Origin: CAWBYL01 sp963793025
Lineage (GTDB): Bacteria; Actinomycetota; Acidimicrobiia; Acidimicrobiales; Acidimicrobilacustridaceae
Direction: 5' to 3'
DNA: 64,000 nt
NCBI GenBank assembly: GCA_963793025.1
Contig: CAWBYL010000009.1
Coordinates: 186,001 to 250,000 of the forward strand
The position numbers and the translations under genes are program-made. Under the pieces are notes generated by a model. It saw only the letters and a list, made by a program, of their open reading frames with translations. It was not told where the DNA came from and made no database searches. Of the stretch, positions 9,046-18,268 are shown one piece after another. Within the stretch, counting starts at the first letter, position 1, and every line of letters starts with the position of its first letter.

Positions 9046-10404
9046 TCAGAGCGAGGCGATCAGCTTCTCGACCCGTTCGTCGTGGGACCGGAACGGGTCC
9101 TTGCACAGGACCGTGCGCTGAGCCTGGTCGTTGAGCTTCAGGTGCACCCAGTCGACGGTGTAGTCGCGCTTGCGCTCCTTGGCCCGACGGATGAACTCGC
9201 CCCGCAGACGGGCGCGGGTGGTCTGGGGCGGCTGGTCGACGGCCTCGTCGATCTCGGCGTCATCGCAGATCCTCTCCACCAGACCCCGCCGCTGCATCTT
9301 GTAGAACACGCCGCGCTCGCGGTTGACGTCGTGGTACTGGAGGTCGAGCAGCGACACCCTCGGATGGTTCAGGGGGAGGTCGTGCTTCTCGCGGTACGCC
9401 TCGATGAGGCGGTACTTGGTGACCCAGTCGGCCTCGCGGTCGAGGCCGAGCGGATCCTTCTCGATCTGGGTGAGGGCGTGCTCCCACATGCCCAGGGCCT
9501 GCTTCTCGATCGGCGAGAGGTCCCGGCGCTCGGCGTAGCGGAGGGCCCGGGTGAGGTACTCCCCCTGGATCTCGAGGGCGGAGGCCTCCCGCCCGTTGGC
9601 CAGGCGCACCTTGCGCGTGCAGGTGACGTCGTGGCTGATCTCGCGGATGGCCCGGATCGGGTTCTCGAGGGTCATGTCGCGCAACACGACGTTGGGCTCT
9701 TCCAACATGCGCAACAGGATCGCGGTGGTGCCGACCTTCAAGAAGGTGGCGTACTCGCTCATGTTGGAGTCGCCGACGATCACGTGGAGGCGGCGGTACC
9801 GCTCGGCGTCGGCGTGGGGCTCGTCTCGCGTGTTGATGATGGGGCGGCTGCGGGTGGTGGCCGACGACACGCCCTCCCAGATGTGCTCGGCCCGCTGGGA
9901 GATGCAGAACATCGCCCCCCGGGCGGTCTGCAGGACCTTGCCGGCCCCGGCGTAGATCTGGCGGGTGACGAGGAACGGGATCAGGGCGTCGGCGTAGTGC
10001 GAGAAGTCGTCGTGGCGGCTGGTGAGGTAGTTCTCGTGGCAGCCGTAGGAGTTGCCGGCTGAGTCGGTGTTGTTCTTGAACAGGTAGATGTCGCCGCGGA
10101 TCCCCTCGTCGGCCAGGCGCTGCTCGGCGCTGGCCAGGAGCTGTTCGAGGATCCGCTCCCCCGCCTTGTCGTGCACGACGAGGTCGTGGATGGAATCGCA
10201 CTCGGGCGTGGCGTACTCGGGGTGCGAGCCCACGTCGAGGTACAGGCGGGCGCCGTTGGCGAGGAACACGTTCGAGCTGCGGCCCCACGAGACGACGCGC
10301 CGGAACAGGTACCGGGCCACTTCGTCGGGGCTGAGCCGGCGCTGGCCGCGCAAGGTGCAGGTGACCCCGTACTCGTTCTCGAGGCCGAAGATTCGCCGCT
10401 CCAT
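9046..10404 (-). CDS. pafA: Pup--protein ligase PafA
   Basis: A 452-residue carboxylate-amine ligase of the glutamine synthetase-like fold, the standard PafA length. It begins MERRIFGLENEYGVTC, which carries the conserved GLENEYG motif with the Mg-ATP-binding Glu. It joins the C-terminal Glu of deamidated Pup to substrate lysines. It lies downstream of prcA and just upstream of pafB. TAGCGT ends 8 bases before the ATG, so this gene and pafBC may be transcribed separately from prcBA. Confidence 0.96.
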   Translation of the reverse strand: MERRIFGLENEYGVTCTLRGQRRLSPDEVARYLFRRVVSWGRSSNVFLANGARLYLDVGSHPEYATPECDSIHDLVVHDKAGERILEQLLASAEQRLADEGIRGDIYLFKNNTDSAGNSYGCHENYLTSRHDDFSHYADALIPFLVTRQIYAGAGKVLQTARGAMFCISQRAEHIWEGVSSATTRSRPIINTRDEPHADAERYRRLHVIVGDSNMSEYATFLKVGTTAILLRMLEEPNVVLRDMTLENPIRAIREISHDVTCTRKVRLANGREASALEIQGEYLTRALRYAERRDLSPIEKQALGMWEHALTQIEKDPLGLDREADWVTKYRLIEAYREKHDLPLNHPRVSLLDLQYHDVNRERGVFYKMQRRGLVERICDDAEIDEAVDQPPQTTRARLRGEFIRRAKERKRDYTVDWVHLKLNDQAQRTVLCKDPFRSHDERVEKLIASL

Positions 10405-10412
10405 TCCTGAGC

Positions 10413-10418
10413 ACGCTA
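10413..10418 (-). promoter_or_regulatory. -10 box of a presumed leaderless promoter, pafA-pafB-pafC
   Basis: TAGCGT on the minus strand, 8 bases before the pafA ATG. Confidence 0.4.
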
Positions 10419-10460
10419 CCGGCAGCTCGGGTGGGCGGGACGCACCCAGGCGCAGCCTGC

Positions 10461-11237
10461 CTAGTGCTGCTCGTCGGTCTCCGACGCGGTTTCGCCCGTC
10501 GCCTCGTCCGTCGCGCCCTCGGGACCGGGCTTCGGTGTCGAGGCGGGGCTGGTGTCGGGGTCGGGGAGCAGAGCGGGCAGCACGTCGCGTTCGATGCGAC
10601 GGAACGCCCGCCGCTCGGCGGTCCGCTCCAACACGGCCACCTCGAGGTCGTTGGCGTCGAGGATCCGCTCGGGACCACCGAGGGCGCCCACGGCGGCGCC
10701 CAGCGCCCCTGCGAGGTCCATTCCCTCGGCCCACCCCTCGGTGAGCCGACCGGCGATCGTGTCCGCTTCACCGCCGAGGACCGTGAACCGGGTCTCGTCC
10801 ATGACGGTGCCGTCGTAGAGGATGTGGAAGAGCTGGTCATCGGCCTGGGCCGCGCCCACCTCGGCCACCAGGATCTCGACCTCCATGGGCTTCATCTCGT
10901 GGGTGAAGACCTGCCCGAGGATCTGGGCGTAGTTGTTGGCCAGACTGCGGGCGTCGACGTCCTCGCGGCTGTAGGAGTAGCCCTTGAGGTCGGCGGCGCG
11001 TACGCCGGCGATGCGGAGCTGGTCGAACTCGTTGTACTTGCCGACCCCGGCGAAGGCGATGCGGTCGTAGATCTCGCTCACCTTGCGCAACGTCGACGAC
11101 GGGTTCTCGGCGCAGATCAGGATGCCGTCGGCGTAGGTGGTGGCCACCAGGGAGCGACCGCGGGCGATGCCCTTGCGGGCGTAATCGGCCCGATCCTTCA
11201 TGACCTGCTCGGGAGCGACGTAGAAGGGCATGCTCAT
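10461..11237 (-). CDS. prcA: proteasome subunit alpha
   Basis: A 258-residue alpha subunit of the 20S proteasome. It has the N-terminal gate region (MSMPFYVAPEQVMKDRADYARKGI) and the alpha-type NPSSTLRKVSEIYDRIAF segment. It forms the outer rings that gate substrate entry and dock the Mpa ATPase. Its ATG lies within the prcB stop (ATGA overlap), so subunit synthesis is coupled. The C-terminus is an extended Pro/Thr/Glu-rich tail, as in other actinobacterial PrcA. Confidence 0.96.
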   Translation of the reverse strand: MSMPFYVAPEQVMKDRADYARKGIARGRSLVATTYADGILICAENPSSTLRKVSEIYDRIAFAGVGKYNEFDQLRIAGVRAADLKGYSYSREDVDARSLANNYAQILGQVFTHEMKPMEVEILVAEVGAAQADDQLFHILYDGTVMDETRFTVLGGEADTIAGRLTEGWAEGMDLAGALGAAVGALGGPERILDANDLEVAVLERTAERRAFRRIERDVLPALLPDPDTSPASTPKPGPEGATDEATGETASETDEQH

Positions 11238-12079
11238 CGGTCGTCGGCTCCGGTCTCGGTGCTGGTCTCGGGCTGGCGCGTCGAGCCGGCCTCCCGAGTG
11301 GCGAGGCGCCCGAGCAGACCGGCGAAGCGGCCGGCGATCTCGTCGTCGGGGACCCGCGCGAAGCCCTCGGCGGTGATGGTGGCGATGACCGGGTAGATGC
11401 CCCGGACGAGGTCGGGCCCGCCGGTGGCGGAATCCTCGTCGGCCGCCTCGAACAGAGCGGTGAGGGCCAGGTCGACGGTCGTGTCGCGCTCGAGACCTTC
11501 GCGGAAGCCCATCTTCACCACGGTTCCGGCGTGGAGGCTGCCGGACCCGCTGGCCGCGAAGTTGGACTCCTCGTAGCGGCCACCGGTGACGTCGTACTGG
11601 AACAGGCGACCGGCGCCCCGCCGCACGTCGTAGCCGGCGAAGATGGGAACCACGGCGAGACCCTGCATGGCGGCCGGCAGATTGCCCCGCACCATCTGGG
11701 AGAGCTGGTTGGCCTTGCCCTCGAGGGAGAGCGACGTCCCCTCGACCTTCTCGTAGTGCTCCAGCTGGAGCTGGAAGAGCTTGACCATCTCCATGGCCGG
11801 TCCTGCCGCTCCGGCGATGGCCACACCCGAGTGGCGATCGGCGGCGAACACCTTCTCGATGGCCCGGTGCGAGATCAGGTTCCCGGACGTGGCCCGGCGG
11901 TCGCCGGCCATGACGACCCCGTCGACGTAGCGGATCGCGAGGACCGTGGTGCCATGAGCGACAGCCAGGCGGTCGGCCACGTCGGAGGTGGGCGTGTCCG
12001 GGTCCAGACCGAGTCGGCGCATCAACGCACCGAAGTCCGGGCCCGGGTCGTCGCCGGGGGTGAAGTAGGGCATGCTCAC
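11234..12079 (-). CDS. prcB: proteasome subunit beta
   Basis: A 281-residue catalytic beta subunit. The motif AHGTTVLAIR marks autocatalytic cleavage of a 43-residue propeptide before Thr44, the N-terminal nucleophile. GVVMAGDRRAT follows as in active beta subunits. I kept the GTG at 12077-12079 (Met-Ser-Met...), which has TAGCCT 8 bases upstream. The gene follows pup and overlaps prcA. Confidence 0.96.
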   Translation of the reverse strand: MSMPYFTPGDDPGPDFGALMRRLGLDPDTPTSDVADRLAVAHGTTVLAIRYVDGVVMAGDRRATSGNLISHRAIEKVFAADRHSGVAIAGAAGPAMEMVKLFQLQLEHYEKVEGTSLSLEGKANQLSQMVRGNLPAAMQGLAVVPIFAGYDVRRGAGRLFQYDVTGGRYEESNFAASGSGSLHAGTVVKMGFREGLERDTTVDLALTALFEAADEDSATGGPDLVRGIYPVIATITAEGFARVPDDEIAGRFAGLLGRLATREAGSTRQPETSTETGADDR

Positions 12080-12087
12080 GGGCGCCG

Positions 12088-12093
12088 AGGCTA
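12088..12093 (-). promoter_or_regulatory. -10 box of a presumed leaderless promoter, prcB-prcA
   Basis: TAGCCT on the minus strand, 8 bases before the prcB GTG, inside the short pup-prcB gap. Confidence 0.4.
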
Positions 12094-12127
12094 CCGGCTC
12101 CGCGAGGTGGGCCCGCCCCGCACGGCG

Positions 12128-12322
12128 CTACTGGCCGCCCTTCTGCACGAAGCTGCGCACGAAGTCCTCGGCGTTGGTCTCGAGGACCTCGTCGATCTCG
12201 TCGAGGAGGTCGTCGAGCTCGGCCTTGAGCTTCTCGCCCTTCTCGGACACGACTGGCGCGTCGTCGACCTCGACCTCGGGCTTCTCGCTGGGACTCTTCC
12301 TGATCTGCTCACGTTCGGCCAT
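12128..12322 (-). CDS. pup: prokaryotic ubiquitin-like protein Pup
   Basis: A 64-residue, highly charged protein that ends in Gly-Gly-Gln, the diagnostic Pup C-terminus. The central helix (EKLKAELDDLLDEIDEVLE) is the segment that docks on the Mpa coiled coil. Because it ends in Gln rather than Glu, it needs deamidation by Dop before PafA can ligate it. It is placed between dop and prcB, as in mycobacteria. Confidence 0.98.
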   Translation of the reverse strand: MAEREQIRKSPSEKPEVEVDDAPVVSEKGEKLKAELDDLLDEIDEVLETNAEDFVRSFVQKGGQ

Positions 12323-12355
12323 GGCGCCTCGGTTCGCTCGGGTGACGGGTGGACC

Positions 12356-13867
12356 TCACGAGCCGAGTCGCTCCAGCAATTCGGCCGAGGTTTCGCTCGC
12401 GGCGATCACGCTACCCACGTGCGCTTCGGTTCCGCGTGACGGTTCCATCATGGGTACGCGCCGCAGGGGCTCCTCACCGATGTCGAACACGAGGGAGTCC
12501 CAGTTGGCGGCGACGACGTCGGACGCGTACTTCTTGAGGCAGGTCCCCCGGAAGTAGGCCCGGGTGTCGACGGGCGGATCGGTCATGGCCCGGACGATCT
12601 CGTCCTCGTCGCACAGCGTCTCGAGGCCGACCCGGGCGGCGAGCGAGCGACCGGGACGAAGGTCGTGGTACTGCAGGTCGAGGGCGGCCAGGCGGGCGTC
12701 GCCCCACTCGAGGTCGTGGCGCTCCCGGTAGCCGTCGATCAGGCGGTGCTTGGCGATCCAGTCGACCTGACCGGCGAGCGACCCGGGGTCGGACTCGAGG
12801 GCGGTCAAGTGGTGCTCCCAGCGGCGCAGCACGTCGGCGCCGACCTGCTCCCCGACGCACTCGAGACCGACCTCGTCGGCGTACTTTCGGGCCCGGGAGA
12901 ACAGCTCCCACTGCACCTCGAGGGCGGTGATGGTCGTGCCGTCGGCCAGCGGCAGGGCCCGGCTCATCGTGAGGTCGTAGCTCACCTGGCGCAGGGCCTG
13001 CACGGGAGCCGTGAAGGTGAGGTCGCGAGGCAGGTAGTCGTCCTCGATCATGGCCAGGACGAGGGCGGTGGTACCGACCTTCAGGAAGGTCGACACCTCC
13101 GACAGGTTGGCGTCGCCGATGATCACGTGGAGGCGGCGGTACTTCGAGGCGTCGGCGTGGGGCTCGTCGCGGGTGTTCACGATGGGACGCTTCAGCGTGG
13201 TCTCGAGGCCGACCTCCTCTTCGAAGAAGTCGGCCCGTTGGCTGATCTGGAAGGGCACCTCGTCGGGTCCGAGCCCCGCCTCGCAGCCCACCTTGCCCGC
13301 CCCGCAGAAGATCTGGCGCGTGACGAAGTGGGGGGTGATGTGGGCCACGATCCGACCGAACGGCACCTGGCGGTCCATCAGGTAGTTCTCGTGGCACCCG
13401 TAGGAGTTGCCCTTGCCGTCGGAGTTGTTCTTGTAGATCACGATCTCCTGCCCGGCCGGCAGGAGCTGGGTCGAGGCGATCATGGAGGCCTGCACGATGC
13501 GTTCGGCGGCCCGGTCGAACACGACGATGGCGCGGGCGTCAGCGCACTCGGGGGTCGACAGCTCGGGGTGGGCGTGATCGACGTAGTAGCGGGCGCCGTT
13601 GGTGAGCACGGCGTTGACGAGGTGGGTCTCGACCTCCGGGGCCATCGTGCCGAGGGGTGAGAAGCCACGGGCATCAGTGCCGGGCTGCTCGTCCTCGAAG
13701 TCCCAGCCGACCTTGGGGGCCGAGCCCGCGGACCGGCTGCCGTGGGCGAGCTCGTGCAGGTAGCCGTTGATGAGGACCGACGAGGCCGCGATCGGGTTGG
13801 GGTCCTCCGCGCCGCGCAGGACGATGCCGTACTCGGTCTCGATACCGCAGATCTTGTGGATCGCCAC
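12356..13867 (-). CDS. dop: depupylase/deamidase Dop
   Basis: A 503-residue homologue of PafA (begins MAIHKICGIETEYGIV, with GIETEYG matching GLENEYG). Dop converts the Pup C-terminal Gln to Glu and also removes Pup from substrates. It is longer than PafA, as expected for the Dop branch with its extra loop. It lies between mpa and pup. The GTG start has TAGGCT 7 bases upstream. Confidence 0.95.
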   Translation of the reverse strand: MAIHKICGIETEYGIVLRGAEDPNPIAASSVLINGYLHELAHGSRSAGSAPKVGWDFEDEQPGTDARGFSPLGTMAPEVETHLVNAVLTNGARYYVDHAHPELSTPECADARAIVVFDRAAERIVQASMIASTQLLPAGQEIVIYKNNSDGKGNSYGCHENYLMDRQVPFGRIVAHITPHFVTRQIFCGAGKVGCEAGLGPDEVPFQISQRADFFEEEVGLETTLKRPIVNTRDEPHADASKYRRLHVIIGDANLSEVSTFLKVGTTALVLAMIEDDYLPRDLTFTAPVQALRQVSYDLTMSRALPLADGTTITALEVQWELFSRARKYADEVGLECVGEQVGADVLRRWEHHLTALESDPGSLAGQVDWIAKHRLIDGYRERHDLEWGDARLAALDLQYHDLRPGRSLAARVGLETLCDEDEIVRAMTDPPVDTRAYFRGTCLKKYASDVVAANWDSLVFDIGEEPLRRVPMMEPSRGTEAHVGSVIAASETSAELLERLGS

Positions 13868-13874
13868 GGGCCCG

Positions 13875-13880
13875 AGCCTA
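13875..13880 (-). promoter_or_regulatory. -10 box of a presumed leaderless promoter, dop-pup
   Basis: TAGGCT on the minus strand, 7 bases before the dop GTG. Confidence 0.45.
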
Positions 13881-13948
13881 CCGACGCCGACTGCGCACGA
13901 CGGTTCGCCCGGTCGCCGAGGAGAGGGTCGTGAGGCTGTCGGTCGAGG

Positions 13949-15724
13949 TCAGAGGTACTGCCCGGTGGCGACCCGCTCGATGGCCCGTCCACCCTCGGGA
14001 TTGGTGTCGGGCTTCTTGACGAGCGTGCGCACGTAGACGATGCGCTCGCCCTTCTTGCCCGAGATCTTGGCCCAGTCGTCCGGGTTGGTCGTGTTGGGGA
14101 GGTCTTCGTGCTCCTTGTACTCCTGGTGGATCGACTCGATCAGGTCATCCACCCGGATGCCCCGGGTGCCGGTGGCGAGGAGGCGCTTGATGGCCAGCTT
14201 CTTCGCTCTCCGCACGATGTTCTCGATCATGGCGCCCGACGAGAAGTCCTTGAAGTACATGACCTCCTTGTCACCGTTCTGGTAGGTCACCTCCAGGAAC
14301 TGGTTGGCCTCGTCGTCGCGGTACATCTCGGCCACGGTGGTCTCGATCATGGACAGCACCGCCTTCTGCGGATCGCCACCACCGAGACCCTGGACCTCGT
14401 TCGCGTCGAGGGGGAGGTCGGCGGTGAGGTACCGCCCGAAGATGGCCGCCGCCGCCCCTTCGTCGGGCCGCTCGATCTTGATCTTCACATCGAGGCGGCC
14501 GGGCCGCAGGATGGCCGGGTCGATGAGGTCCTCACGGTTGGAGGCCCCGATCACGATGACGTTCTTGAGCGTCTCGACGCCGTCGATCTCGGCCAGCAGC
14601 TGCGGGACGATCGTGGACTCCATGTCCGAGCTGATCCCGGTGCCGCGGGTACGGAACAGCGAGTCCATCTCGTCGAAGAAGACGATGACCGGCCAGCCCT
14701 CCTCGCTCTTCTCCCGGGCCCGTTCGAACACGAGGCGGATCTGGCGTTCGGTCTCGCCCACGTACTTGTTGAGCAGCTCCGGGCCCTTGATGTTCAAGAA
14801 GTAGCTCCGGCCCTGCTCGTTGCCCGACACCTCGGCCACCTTCTTGGCCAGGGAGTTGGCGACGGCCTTGGCGATGAGCGTCTTGCCGCACCCGGGCGGG
14901 CCGTAGAGCAGGATGCCCTTGGGGGCCGGCAGCTTGTGCTCTCGGAAGAGGTCCTGGTGCAGGAACGGCAGCTCGACGGCGTCCATGATGGCGTCGATCT
15001 GGGAGTCGAGACCGCCGACGTCCGCGTAGCTGACGTCGGGGACCTCCTCGAGGACCAGCTCCTCGACCTCGGGACGGGGCAGCTTCTCGAGCAGGAGGGC
15101 GGCGCGGGGGTCGAGCAGGACCGAATCGCCGGCCCGCAGCTTCACGTCGTTGAGGTCGGCGCTGAGCTCGACCACCTGCTCCTCGTCGGCTCGGCCGACG
15201 ATCATGGCCCGGTGGCCGTCGTCGAGGAGCTCCTTGAAGGTCACGATCTCGCCGGTGCGCTCGGGCGCACGGGCCAGCACGACGTTCAACGACTCGTTCA
15301 GGACCACCTCGGCGCCGCGGGTGAGCTCGCCGGGCGTGATGTCGGGGTGGGTCGACACCCGCATCTTGCGGCCGCCGGAGAAGACGTCGACGGTGCCGTC
15401 GTCGTTCTGCCCGAGGAAGGTGCCGTAGGCCGCGGGAGGCTGGGTGAGCTTCTCGACCTCCTCACGCAGGGCGGAGATGTGCTCGCGCGCCTCGCGCAGG
15501 GTGTAGGTGAGCTTCTCGTTCTGGCTCACCGCCTGGTTGAGCTGGCCCTTGGCCTCGAGCAGGCGTTCCTCGAGGGTGCGCACCCGCTTGGGAGCGTCCT
15601 GGAGACGGCGGCGCAGTGAGGCCACCTCCTCCTCGAGAAGGCGCACCTGGTCGTTGAGGTCGTCGACCTCCGCAGGGGCAACGTCCTGGCTGGTCTCGTC
15701 GTCATCGGCGTTGACGGCAACCAC
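13949..15724 (-). CDS. mpa: proteasome-associated AAA+ ATPase Mpa/ARC
   Basis: A 591-residue ring ATPase that unfolds pupylated proteins. Residues about 20-95 form a coiled coil that captures Pup, about 96-225 are tandem OB domains, and Walker A (GPPGCGKT) is at 275-282. The chain ends GQYL, the penultimate-Tyr motif that docks in the PrcA ring. The start is uncertain. The GTG at 15722-15724 is the first in frame but overlaps its own AGGAGG-like sequence, which implies either a leaderless start or a non-standard codon a few positions downstream. Confidence 0.95.
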   Translation of the reverse strand: MVAVNADDDETSQDVAPAEVDDLNDQVRLLEEEVASLRRRLQDAPKRVRTLEERLLEAKGQLNQAVSQNEKLTYTLREAREHISALREEVEKLTQPPAAYGTFLGQNDDGTVDVFSGGRKMRVSTHPDITPGELTRGAEVVLNESLNVVLARAPERTGEIVTFKELLDDGHRAMIVGRADEEQVVELSADLNDVKLRAGDSVLLDPRAALLLEKLPRPEVEELVLEEVPDVSYADVGGLDSQIDAIMDAVELPFLHQDLFREHKLPAPKGILLYGPPGCGKTLIAKAVANSLAKKVAEVSGNEQGRSYFLNIKGPELLNKYVGETERQIRLVFERAREKSEEGWPVIVFFDEMDSLFRTRGTGISSDMESTIVPQLLAEIDGVETLKNVIVIGASNREDLIDPAILRPGRLDVKIKIERPDEGAAAAIFGRYLTADLPLDANEVQGLGGGDPQKAVLSMIETTVAEMYRDDEANQFLEVTYQNGDKEVMYFKDFSSGAMIENIVRRAKKLAIKRLLATGTRGIRVDDLIESIHQEYKEHEDLPNTTNPDDWAKISGKKGERIVYVRTLVKKPDTNPEGGRAIERVATGQYL

Positions 15725-15761
15725 CTCCTCTGTCGTTTTGCGACCCTACCGTGCGCTCCGG

Positions 15762-15840
15762 GCGATGTTGCGGCTCTGGGCACCGGCCACGGGACTTGCA
15801 TCGAGTCGTTCACACCGAGGATGCTTCCCCGCAACATTGC
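15762..15840. promoter_or_regulatory. inverted-repeat pair in the mpa/ferredoxin divergent region
   Basis: GCGATGTTGCGG (15762-15773) and CCGCAACATTGC (15829-15840) are inverted copies with one mismatch, separated by 55 bases in the 238-bp divergent gap. They could be paired binding sites for a regulator of mpa, of the ferredoxin gene, or of both. A TAGAGT at 15887-15892 is a candidate -10 box for the ferredoxin side. Confidence 0.3.
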
Positions 15841-15962
15841 CGCCGCAGGATTTTCCCCAGGATGGCCCGGGTTTATCCAGCGGCGCACTAGAGTGTCTTC
15901 GTGCGGCTACGGCAGCACGACCCGCCAACCACAGTCCCCCTCCCGAAGAGGTGAAAAGGCGA

Positions 15963-16199
15963 ATGAAGGTCTGGATCGACCAGGATCTCTGCACCGGTGA
16001 TGGCCTCTGCGAGGAGATCGCCCCTGATGTGTTCACCCTGCTCGACGATGGCCTCGCCTACGTCAAGGAGGGCGAGAAGGTCTACTCGGACCCGGGTGGC
16101 GCGGCCGGAATGGCGAACATCCCCGACGGTCAGCTCGACGCCGTGATCGAGTCCGCCGAGGAGTGCCCCGGCGAGTGCATCTTCATCGAAGCCGAGTGA
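15963..16199 (+). CDS. small [3Fe-4S]/[4Fe-4S] ferredoxin
   Basis: A 78-residue acidic ferredoxin. Cys10 and Cys16 (CTGDGLC) plus Cys68-Pro69 (ECPGEC) match the one-cluster CxxGxxC...CP pattern of ferredoxins that serve cytochromes P450 and related oxidoreductases; Cys72 is extra. The spacing, with no Cys at the middle position, favours a [3Fe-4S] cluster. It starts at ATG 15963 after GAGGTGAAAAGG. It is transcribed away from mpa and ends at a strong hairpin. No redox partner is adjacent. Confidence 0.9.
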   Translation: MKVWIDQDLCTGDGLCEEIAPDVFTLLDDGLAYVKEGEKVYSDPGGAAGMANIPDGQLDAVIESAEECPGECIFIEAE

Positions 16200-16246
16200 G
16201 CCAGGCGCCCGAGGGCGCTGGTTGACTTCGGAACCCGAGACCTGAC

Positions 16247-16280
16247 ACGAGCCCCGGCCGACTCCGTCTCCGGGGCTCGT
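16247..16280. terminator. terminator hairpin between ferredoxin and the MarP-like gene
   Basis: Perfect 11-bp arms (ACGAGCCCCGG at 16247-16257 and its complement at 16270-16280) flank a 12-base loop. It lies between the two convergent stops and probably serves both strands. No T-run follows. Confidence 0.75.
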
Positions 16281-16287
16281 TCGCGCC

Positions 16288-17454
16288 TCACCCCAGGCAG
16301 TCTCCGGTCGAGACCCCGGTGGCCGACCGCGTGGCCAGTACCTCCGCCAGCTCCGAGGGGGCGAGCGCGTAGGCCACGTCGGAGCGGTCCCGGGCGATGG
16401 CGAAGGCGACCCCCACGACCTGCCCCGACGGATCCACCAGAGGGGAGCCGGAATCGCCTGGGCGGAGGCCGGCGGCCAGCTCCAACACGTCGCGCTCGGT
16501 GGTGCCGCTGTCGTAGATGTCCCGTCCGGTGGCGGTCAGCTTCCGGGCGATCTGGAACGGGGCGATCCGCAGTTGCTCGCCTCCGGGATGGCCGAACACA
16601 CCGCCGACGGTGCCCACCGTGGCCCGCTCGGCAACGGGCAGAGGGGCGCGACCGAAGCCCGAGACCTCCACGAGGGCGAGGTCCCGTTGGGGATCGAAGG
16701 CGACGACGGTCCCCTCGAAGCGACGGCCGTCGTCTCGGTAGACGGTCGTGGTGCGCTCGCCGACCACGACGTGGGCGTTGGTGACGAGGAGGTCGTCGGC
16801 GACGACGAAGCCCGTGCCGTCCTGCACCTTGTCACATGCTGCGCCCTCGATCTTGGCGACCGACCGGGCGGCGGCCTCGGCCACCTCGGTGGAGAGCCCG
16901 CTGGCCTCGGGCGGGGGGCCCAGCGCAGGCGTGGGCCGCAGGGCGTCGAAGACGGTCGGAAAGGCGTCCTCGCCCACGAGGGCGCGAAGCGTCTGCATGG
17001 CATCGGGCGGTGGCGGCAGGCGCTCGTCGATCGTCTGGGCGACCCAGGATGTGGACGCCTGGCGGGCCAGCCATCCAGGCGAAGCGACGAGGACCGGCAG
17101 GATCAGCCACACCAGGATCACGACGCCGACCAGACCGGCCACCCCGCCCAAGACCCTGTCGACCGCTCTGAACGGTCCGTCGATCCGGTGGGGTCGGATA
17201 CGTCCGCCGACGAGGAAGCCCAGCGCCTGGCCGAGCGAGGCCCCCACCAGGAGCAGGCCGACCGTGAGCATCAGCACCAGGTTGTGGCTGGAGGTGTCGA
17301 GCCGGTCGAGAAGCATCGGGAGGACCTTCACGGCCACCGCCAGACCCAGGCCCAGCCCGATCCACGACACGACTCGGGTGACGAACCCGAGCCGGTACCC
17401 GCCGACGGCGGCGAGCACCGCGGCGACCACCACGGCGATGTCGAGGACGCTCAT
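16288..17454 (-). CDS. marP: MarP-like membrane serine protease (CvpA domain plus trypsin domain)
   Basis: A 388-residue protein. Residues about 1-125 form four hydrophobic helices of the CvpA family. A periplasmic chymotrypsin-fold protease follows, with His228 (TNAHVV), Asp258 (DPQRDLA) and Ser335 (GDSGSP). Cys207 and a Cys three residues from the C-terminus match the disulfide pair of Mycobacterium MarP, a protease needed for acid and oxidative stress survival through cell-wall hydrolase processing. The ATG at 17452-17454 was chosen because it precedes the first membrane helix; longer frames run into trmI. Confidence 0.88.
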   Translation of the reverse strand: MSVLDIAVVVAAVLAAVGGYRLGFVTRVVSWIGLGLGLAVAVKVLPMLLDRLDTSSHNLVLMLTVGLLLVGASLGQALGFLVGGRIRPHRIDGPFRAVDRVLGGVAGLVGVVILVWLILPVLVASPGWLARQASTSWVAQTIDERLPPPPDAMQTLRALVGEDAFPTVFDALRPTPALGPPPEASGLSTEVAEAAARSVAKIEGAACDKVQDGTGFVVADDLLVTNAHVVVGERTTTVYRDDGRRFEGTVVAFDPQRDLALVEVSGFGRAPLPVAERATVGTVGGVFGHPGGEQLRIAPFQIARKLTATGRDIYDSGTTERDVLELAAGLRPGDSGSPLVDPSGQVVGVAFAIARDRSDVAYALAPSELAEVLATRSATGVSTGDCLG

Positions 17455-17494
17455 GTCCTGCGGTCCCCCCGTGACCGGGGCGTCTCCGGCCGGG

Positions 17495-18268
17495 TCACCC
17501 GCCGAGAAGACGAGCGTGGGTGAGGAAGCCGGTGTGGGCGACCATCCGGTGGTCCGGTCGCACCGCCTGGCCCTCCACGTGCCAGGTCCGGTTGAGGACC
17601 TCCAGCGTCTCGGGCATGTCGAAGGCGCTGGCGTCGAGGGCCTCGCGCAGCTGCATGGCCTGCACGATGCTCGGGGTGTAGGCGAGCAGGATCCCACCGG
17701 GGTGCAGGGCCCGCTCGGCGTGCTTCACGACCTGCCAGGGCTCGGGGAGGTCGAGGATCACCCGGTCGAGATCGGTCTCGTCGATGCCGTCATAGCAGTC
17801 GCGCAACTCGACCCGGTAGCGGGCCAAGGCCTCCTCGCCCAGGAACGACGTCACGTTCTCCTGGGCCCGCTCGGCGAAGTCCTCGCGCAGCTCGTAGCCG
17901 ACGACGTCGGCACCGGCCCGCAGCATCGCCATGGACAAAGCCCCTGAGCCCACTCCCGACTCGAGCACCCGGGCACCCGGGAAGATGTCGGCGAGCATCA
18001 GGATGGGACCGAGGTCCTTGGGATAGATGACCTGCGCCCCTCGCGGCATCTTCAGCACGAAGTCCGAGAGGGTGGGTCGCACCGCGAGGTAGGCGGTGTT
18101 GCGAGTGGAGCGGACGGTGACGCCGTCGGGGCGGCCGATGAGTTCGCCGTGGGGCACGAACCCCGAATGGGAGTGGAACTCACCACCCTCCTTGAGGGTG
18201 ATGAGGTAGCGCCGCTTCTTGGGGTCGATGAGCAGGACCCGGTCACCGACGTCGAACAGGCGAGTCAC
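17495..18268 (-). CDS. trmI: tRNA (adenine-58-N1)-methyltransferase TrmI
   Basis: A 257-residue class I SAM methyltransferase. An N-terminal beta domain precedes the Rossmann fold with VLESGVGSGALSMAM (SAM loop) and LDRVILDLPEPW (catalytic DLPEPW). It makes m1A58 in the tRNA T-loop. Its GTG lies in a GTGA overlap with the ttuA stop. Together with TtuA and TtuB this forms a set that modifies two neighbouring T-loop positions, 54 and 58. Confidence 0.94.
   Translation of the reverse strand: MTRLFDVGDRVLLIDPKKRRYLITLKEGGEFHSHSGFVPHGELIGRPDGVTVRSTRNTAYLAVRPTLSDFVLKMPRGAQVIYPKDLGPILMLADIFPGARVLESGVGSGALSMAMLRAGADVVGYELREDFAERAQENVTSFLGEEALARYRVELRDCYDGIDETDLDRVILDLPEPWQVVKHAERALHPGGILLAYTPSIVQAMQLREALDASAFDMPETLEVLNRTWHVEGQAVRPDHRMVAHTGFLTHARLLGG

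Noticed and set aside
8072..10460. A PafBC-type SOS promoter near pafBC
   Set aside because: I looked for the TTGTCGGTG-like element upstream of genes in this region and found it only inside coding sequence on the wrong strand.
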